A stretch of 12,505 nt of DNA from Synura sp. LO234KE (Eukaryota; Sar; Synurophyceae; Synurales; Mallomonadaceae): positions 1 through 12,505 of the forward strand of contig VKHC01000401.1 of the NCBI GenBank assembly GCA_015143735.1. The letters run 5' to 3'. Below are positions 7,480 through 12,505 of the stretch, one piece after another. The notes under the pieces were generated by a model. The model ran no database searches and was not told the DNA's origin. It was given only the letters and a program-made list of their open reading frames with translations. How positions within the stretch are numbered: the first letter of the stretch is position 1; each line of letters begins with the position of its first letter. The position numbers and the translations under genes were made by a program.

Positions 7480-8397
7480 GTATAGTAGTGAAAGGAGGCG
7501 TGCGAGCTATCAGATGCTGCCTGTAGCGACGCAAATAGATTACTCAGAGCTGCAGCCAGGTGAAATTTCTCAAGTGGTGGGACACTCGCTGAAATTATAT
7601 TAGATGTTGCGAGCTATGTAAACTGAGTCAGAAAAGTATATAGTTTACTCCACAGGCAGTGTTTGTTCAAAAGTTATAGCGAAAACATAATCACCATATG
7701 TGGGTTATGGTAGTGTGTGCGCGCATTGGAGCCACGTGAGTCCTACAGACCATCCCAACACTAAATAAGGGCTCTATAGACATTTTGAGTTACTGTGATG
7801 TCCTAAAGATGGAATAAACCCAGAATGATGAACGTGATTACTTAGGTTTAACTTTGATCGACATAGTGACTGGGTTTTTGGGACTTACCGGAAAACTGAA
7901 GTGATAACGTTTCTTGTGACATTTCCACCAGCATCTCTTTTCTGCGACTCCTCCGTACCTCAACTTCAGATTACTATAGCCACAACGGACAATGCCACTG
8001 AAGTAGACTCTGGAGCGAACACGGCTTGGGGAACCTGTCCCAGTTTATATACCCACACACTTGCTATTTTCTCCTGTACTAGATTCTTTGTCAAATATCA
8101 CCTCATTAATTAAGGAAAAAGACAACGTCTAACCCGCAAAAAACCATCTCCCGTGCACAATGTGGCGAGCTCCGTAGCACCGATCTGCAGCAAGGAATGG
8201 GGGCCACTACCCACTGCCTATGGGCTGGCAAGTCCACTCTCACAGATATATATATATTTTATTAGTATACTCATAATATGTAAGCCGTACCTAACAGTAC
8301 GATAAACTAAGGGATGGAAATACAGGGTGGCCACACTGTCAGGCAGGACCCGCTCGTTTGTCCTAGAATTATACTTGCATTTTCTTTGAAAAGTCTG
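7480..8397. other. Stretch without a recognisable gene
   Basis: No frame shows a motif or homology to other parts of the window. A short TA microsatellite lies at 8246-8256. One 70-codon frame (7901-8113) starts with GTG and looks like chance. Confidence 0.35.
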
Positions 8398-8595
8398 CAC
8401 CTGCGACTGCGACGGGGACCGGCTGAAGCAGGGACCGACGAGGACGTCAGCGCATAATCAGAGGTGCGTGAAAGACGTGAACCCCCTCTGGAAAGCGGTG
8501 GAAAAGATCCCTATGACGAGACCATCGATGAAATGGGCCTAACGCGGAGATACACACCCGGTGATGTTAACTTGTCTAGAAACCAGACAACCTAA
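8398..8595 (+). pseudogene. Fossil coding sequence, acidic and Arg-rich
   Basis: A 65-codon frame with one internal TAA (8455-8457) reads AEAGTDEDVSA before the stop, then SEVRERREPPLESGGKDPYD and MGLTRRYTPGDVNLS. The charged, low-hydrophobic composition and GC-rich third positions look like coding sequence that has decayed. It is in the same frame phase as the fossil frame at 8884-9303, but 8596-8883 between them carries several stops in every frame, so a single ancestral gene is only a possibility. The family is unrecognised. Confidence 0.3.
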
Positions 8596-8883
8596 GACTC
8601 GCTAAAATGAGTTCGAAACCACCGCAGTGGAAACACGGCGGGTGCAAAATTGACAAGACGAAAATATTTACAAGCAACTTGGCTTAGGTGATCAATCTGA
8701 GCACAATTCAGATGGCGATTCCCAAAAATCTTGATAGTTAATTAGTGGGGTAGTAGAAAAGTCAAAAGAGAATAACAGACCAAAGAGAAAAGCTGTACCC
8801 CCACCTTGAGTACTACTGCCTCATGAACCAAATGGCAAGCACCGTGGCCGAGTAGGGAGATCCAGGTCAATACAATGACATAG

Positions 8884-9431
8884 AAGGGAACGTCTGCACC
8901 CCCAGTCAACGGAGTTGCAATGTGGGGCATGATAAATACAGGAAAGGGGGGGCGCATACTAGTTGAAAGCACATCAAAGGTTGAGAGAGGTGAGCAAAAG
9001 GATAATAATCAGAGCGCCTCTGAGAAACGAGTAAAACTTCTCCCAGGCTTACTCCAGGAAAGAAAACAAACGCGCCTCGCAAAAAAGCTGTTCAGTGCTT
9101 AGAGCGAGACCACTGGGGCAGAAAGGAGTATAATCGTGAAATTGAGAAGAGATCTAAGGGCGCAAACTGGGCGAGCAGCAACTGCAGGGGCGAATACAAT
9201 CATACCAACGAGTTCCAATGATGCGATTCCCTCTGCTAACGCCGAGCTCCACGGGATAAGGGGCGGAATCGCCACGGGTGCCGAATCCTCCAGTGCGGGA
9301 TGAGGAACGGGATCGCTACAGGTGCCGAATCTTCCAGCGCGGGCTCCTTAAGGCCCGGACGGGCTAGCTTTGCTCGAAAGATCCGTAGGGTCTTGAGCCG
9401 ATGTCAGGATATAATTTTGTACCGTAAATAA
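8884..9431 (+). pseudogene. Fossil gene with a duplicated GIATGAESSSAG peptide
   Basis: After a TAG at 8881-8883 one frame stays open to a TGA at 9301-9303 (139 codons), broken only by a TAG at 9100-9102. It reads NGVAMWGMINTGKGGR, a charged middle (EQKDNNQSASEKRVKLL), KLRRDLRAQTGRAATAGA and GIATGAESSSAG at about 9265-9300. The same peptide returns in another frame at 9309-9344, followed by RPGRASFARKIRRVLSRC and a TAA at 9429-9431. The two units are 44 bases apart, one short of 15 codons, so a single-base loss best explains the frame change. All base differences between the peptide copies are synonymous, which indicates past selection on the protein. The family is unknown. Its end overlaps the tail of the converging copy D by 28 bases. 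Confidence 0.5.
9268..9343 (+). repeat. Imperfect 44-bp direct repeat encoding the same peptide
   Basis: The 32-base segments 9268-9299 and 9312-9343 differ at four positions, all transitions and all in third codon positions of the IATGAESSSA reading. Confidence 0.85.
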
Positions 9432-10338
9432 TTATAACAGTAGCTATCCCAAGGTACTGGACCTAAACTCTCGATGAGATTACAATTCCTCAGGGCAGAG
9501 TTCTCTAGGCAGCCTCGGGCCAAGGGATAGTGCAGGCTTGGCACCTGCGAGCTGCTGCAGAAAGGTCAGTAAGTTTAGATGCTCGGGAGATGTGAGGAAA
9601 AATATTTAGGGACGATATTCTGTGTTTGAGACAGTGAGGCTTTAGGCCCCACATGCAGATTCAGCTCCATAGTGGTCATGTCATATACCACACTGGCACA
9701 TTTGAAAGAATACCCTGCATAGTCGACTGCAAGCGCATAGAAGTTTCCGTTGGTTGTTGCGATGGCTTTTAAATGTTGAAATGTGCCTATTGAATGTATC
9801 TTGGGATAGTGCAAGCTTGAGAAAATTTGTTGCACTAGCAGAGGGACGCATGCCAGCCACGGCTGAGCACGGACGTTCACAAATATTCGCTACTCCTGAC
9901 AGAATCCTTCTCCCAAAGAGCTGTGGAAGCCGTTCTTCGCAGGCCAACCTTTTCCCACAAAGCTTAAGTCCGCTACAGAATCTGATTCCCTGTCATCTTC
10001 ATCAGCGTTAAGCTTGCAATAATCTTCTCCTACTCTGCAGGTGTTTTCTGTATCGCTCCTTATGGGAAACATTGACCACAGCAGTCGTTAGACTCAAAAT
10101 CTGAAGTAGAAGATAGAAATTGAAACATTAAGGCATCGTTGTCGAATCAATTCTGAAGAGAATTTAGGTTCGGGGTTATGAAGCTAGGAGATTGTTGGTC
10201 AGTAGTTATCTCTGTCAATGGGATTTAATTGGCTAGTGGCTTGAATTACCTCAGCCCTTCAATTTCTTCCTCCTTGAACAGTTGGAGATTCCGGACAGTT
10301 TGGAGATTCCGGTTCTTTGGCTGTTCGTGATTTTCCGT
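9404..10338 (-). pseudogene. Multicopy NPxRD family, copy D
   Basis: The N-terminal region (10338-10190) reads ENHEQPKN and then EVIQATSQLNPIDRDNY, matching REQQNQ and KVLQASGKLNPDRDKIY of copy C. The position equivalent to the copy C ATG is ACG (10336-10338), so the start is lost. FITPNLNSLQN near 10150-10183 matches NFTPNRNFLQD. From ATG 10070-10072 one frame continues to 9404 with stops only at 9890-9892, 9575-9577 and 9567-9569. It carries the acidic DEDDRESDSVADL, LVQQIFSSLHYPKIHS (compare LIEKIVFGLHIPDLAH), TNGNFYALAVDYAGYSF, and a second VPSLHYPLARG after the last two stops. A long single-frame stretch with few stops supports real, decayed coding sequence. No known domain is recognised. 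Confidence 0.6.
10278..10312. repeat. 17/18-bp tandem duplication inside copy D
   Basis: ACAGTTGGAGATTCCGG (10278-10294) is followed directly by ACAGTTTGGAGATTCCGG (10295-10312), differing by one T. The uneven unit shifts the frame within the N-terminal part of copy D and is a likely cause of its decay. Confidence 0.8.
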
Positions 10339-10394
10339 TTCGCCGCTAACGCTAGATAACGTTCACCTAAAGACACTGTTGACAAATTCTGAGA

Positions 10395-10440
10395 CACTGC
10401 TACTTAGTAGCCGAGTAATAAAACACTTGGATATGTTTCG
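10395..10440 (-). promoter_or_regulatory. Conserved AT-rich leader of the multicopy family, copy D
   Basis: The reverse complement reads CGAAACATATCCAAGTGTTT then TATTACTCGGCTACT. It is related to the leaders at 1803-1850 and 6033-6085, with about one change in five. It sits about 60-100 bases upstream of the lost start at 10338, a placement similar to that of copy C. Confidence 0.45.
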
Positions 10441-11106
10441 GTGAGGTCACACAAAACAAGTTCATCAGATGTATTGAAACCGTCCCCATTCATATAGCGG
10501 TGAATGACATCGTTGCGTTCTTACACTGGCACTTTAGCTCGAATCGCCAGGAGCGGCTCTCTATTCCCTAATCGGGGCTTGCCAATACGTACATAGGGAT
10601 ATTCCTAAGAACAATCGATATTCCTCCATTTTTCTTTGAAAAAATCATCATGTTCTTCCTGAAAAATTTCAGCACGAGTTGTTGATTTCATTTATGGCAA
10701 CGCCACTTACTAGCTTTTAACCAGAACACTCACTCAAAACGTACAATCTTTGATGCTAAAAAAAATACGTTCAAGTCGATATTCATAAATATTGATCTCC
10801 AACTGGCCACTGCAGGAAAAATTTCCGTCAGGAGGCTACCTAAATACATTTTCGTCATTTATATTTTTGTAGTTCAGATATATATGGCAACTAGGTAAGT
10901 TTTAAAGGTCAATCCGGATTAATCTTGCTCAAAAAGTACAAAATACGATCTTTTAACAGATTGGCACCGATGGAAAGGCTAGGTCATCCTGTACCGCGGG
11001 TGCCGTTCCTCACGCGGTATCATGTTTCTCCTGAGGGTCTGACTCGTTTATTGATTTTCGCCTTCTGTTTCGGAACTAACTAACTATGTGTAGAATAAGC
11101 TTTCTT
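10441..11106. other. AT-rich stretch without a recognisable gene
   Basis: No coding frame of interest is seen. TACCGCG (10992-10998) and CGCGGTA (11013-11019) form a 7-bp inverted repeat in a short GC-rich patch. AGGTAAGT at about 10891-10898 matches the 5' splice-site consensus, but no exon can be attached to it. Confidence 0.35.
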
Positions 11107-11225
11107 ACTAGTTTAAACATATCAATCACTAAGCACCCTTCTGCCAAGTTGGCTCATAAGGGTGCTTAGTGATTGATATGTTCTCATGGCTAAGTATATC
11201 TTTGAAAAAAACACTAGTTTAAACA
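11107..11225. repeat. Perfect 25-bp inverted repeat with nearby 13-bp direct repeats
   Basis: The arms 11116-11140 and 11158-11182 are exact reverse complements over 25 bases around a 17-base loop that itself contains GCCAAGTTGGC. ACTAGTTTAAACA occurs at 11107-11119, overlapping the left arm by four bases, and again at 11213-11225. The structure resembles a small foldback element with a duplicated target, but the right copy lies 30 bases beyond the arm. No terminator, gene or small-RNA context can be shown. Confidence 0.9.
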
Positions 11226-11978
11226 CAACGGGACAGAAAAGACCTATAAGATACACAAATCGTTCTTGTCACAAAAGCAAGACATGATCGCTTGGATAGT
11301 TCAAATTGTTAAGGCATTAATCGCTGTCACTTCCTCCCGGTGCTAGATCATGCTCAAACCTATCGTGGGCACTGATCTCAATCTTGATAGAACATGGGCC
11401 ATGTATATATTGGTCTCAATCTTGACAGATTCCTATTTCGCCTAAGGATACCACTGCCCCTGTCCATAATAGCTAAATATTAGAGTTCGAAAATGTTACT
11501 ATATAAATTTCCGGATGAAGTGTTTCTGTTGATATACGTGCTGAATCCACTGATCTAGTAAATTAATTGGATTCATCGATAATTGGCTCCGTTAATTCAT
11601 CCCTTATTTGTAATTCATCACTTTTATAAAAAGTTTCAGTCTCTGACTGTGGCTGCTTGTTCCGTTAAGCAGTACCCGCAACAAAACGGTTTTTATAGGC
11701 TAGAGTTGACCGCATTATTCAACCTGCTAATATCTAAGTGCTGCTGATCAAGTTCAACTAAAGCACTATAAAGTATTCAGTATAGAGAAGTAGAAGATTT
11801 CAGAAACCATAACCTGTAACATAGCCCAATTCCAGTTGCAGCTCAATTTAGATATCAGATATCTGCCCAGAATCACTATGCAGCCACGATGCAGTGCTCA
11901 AGTAAGTCCGCTCCAAAAGTATTATGGAAGTAGAATCTCCAACAACGCTCAGATATTTTAATTTCTTTTAATTTAATA
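11226..11978. other. AT-rich stretch without a recognisable gene
   Basis: No frame with a motif or with homology elsewhere in the window was found. CTCAATCTTGA occurs twice (near 11378 and 11415), as short local repetition only. Confidence 0.35.
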
Positions 11979-12058
11979 AATAAATGAAAGTTCTCTGTGA
12001 TAAATTATTGAGATAAGCAATAAATTGAAGTTCTCGATGATCAAATATTGAGGTAAAA
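11979..12058. repeat. Imperfect 40-bp tandem duplication, AT-rich
   Basis: Units 11979-12018 and 12019-12058 share AATAAATNNAAGTTCTC and, later, ATTGAG, and match at about 31 of 40 positions. The repeat lies about 200 bases upstream of the open frame at 12258. Confidence 0.7.
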
Positions 12059-12257
12059 AAGTATTTCAGAATTAAATTACAACCGTTTCAACAGAAAAAA
12101 AGAGTAAGACAGAACAGCAGCAAAAAATGAATGCTCCAAATATTCAATAGGAAAATCGAAATTGGCCTGCACGCGTGACGGTTACTCTTCGTGATTCGTT
12201 GACATATTTACCTTATCCTTTTGTCCACTTTTAGCATTTTTAGGGGCTGAAAATTTG

Positions 12258-12505
12258 ATGCAAGAATCCAATAATCCATCTTGGATTGCGGGAATCAAAA
12301 AGTCTTTGGCTGAGACGACTAGCCATGAAAATTCACCCCGTCCTCCTGATGTTCCCAAACCGTCAAACGAACGGGACAAATACAAGAAAGGGCTAAAGTT
12401 CCTACCCTACCAATCAACCAATCCAGCTCTACTTCAAGAATTAAATAATATGATAGAGAATGGCCTGGAAAATTTAAAGATTGAAAAAAATAAATCGGAA
12501 GGAGA
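12258..12505 (+). CDS. Partial open frame at the window end, unrecognised
   Basis: From ATG 12258-12260 the frame is open for 82 codons to the window edge. The frame is also open back to 12195 but without another ATG. A pyrimidine-rich run followed by two TTTTAG steps (12219-12242) lies just before it and could be a 3' splice site. The product is Asn/Lys/Glu-rich and hydrophilic: SWIAGIKKSLAETT, a Pro-rich spacer (SPRPPDVPKPS), KKGLKFLPYQS and ALLQELNNMIENGLENLKIE, which would form a charged helix. There is no signal peptide or known domain. Unlike the rest of the window it shows no internal stop, so it may be the start of an intact gene or a younger element. Confidence 0.45.
   Translation, partial: MQESNNPSWIAGIKKSLAETTSHENSPRPPDVPKPSNERDKYKKGLKFLPYQSTNPALLQELNNMIENGLENLKIEKNKSEG

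Noticed and set aside
7901-8113. 70-codon plus-strand frame
   Set aside because: GTG start, no motif and no relative in the window; probably chance.
8600-8625. GAGTTCGAAACC, resembling a tRNA B box
   Set aside because: No acceptor stem or anticodon arm can be folded around it.
8742-9010. Minus-strand frame with two hydrophobic segments
   Set aside because: The opposite strand carries a longer frame with better coding signs (8884-9303), and hydrophobic readings arise easily opposite hydrophilic ones.

Overview
The window looks like a repeat-rich, gene-poor stretch of a eukaryotic nuclear genome. There are no Shine-Dalgarno-led or tightly packed genes. Most coding traces are broken by stops and frameshifts, and related fragments recur in both orientations. 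The one confidently recognised product is a ribonuclease H1-like protein with the eukaryotic layout (hybrid-binding domain, then RNase H). The lineage (alga, fungus or other protist) cannot be fixed from the sequence. I found no rRNA, convincing tRNA, CRISPR array or intact transposase.

Layout. 89-1180 (minus): RNase H1-like pseudogene with one nonsense codon and a changed catalytic residue. 1803-2778 (plus), 4111-4702 (plus), 4997-5949 (minus) and 9404-10338 (minus): decayed copies of one unrecognised protein family, found by comparing the window with itself. Shared marks, in order, are NP-x-R-D/E, F-x-TPN, a P-[ST]-[TS]-G-[DN]-[IL]-I segment, an acidic ESDS stretch and an F-x-x-LH-[IY]-P motif. 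Three copies also share an AT-rich leader upstream of the start. 3242-3724 and 6250-6618 (plus): two open frames sharing an HVEDAW-like double motif. 6788-7255: a 182-bp tandem repeat of about 2.5 units. 8398-8595 and 8884-9431 (plus): fossil coding sequence, the second with a duplicated peptide whose DNA differences are all synonymous. 11107-11225: a perfect 25-bp inverted repeat near two 13-bp direct repeats. 12258-12505 (plus): a clean open frame running off the end.

The copies at 4111-4702 and 4997-5949 converge tail to tail, and the copy at 9404-10338 converges on the fossil frame ending at 9431. This suits repeated insertion of a mobile or virus-like element, but no polymerase, integrase or terminal repeats were found to prove it. 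Nothing here reads as an operon or a working multi-gene system. The best candidate for something undescribed is the multicopy family with its conserved leader.
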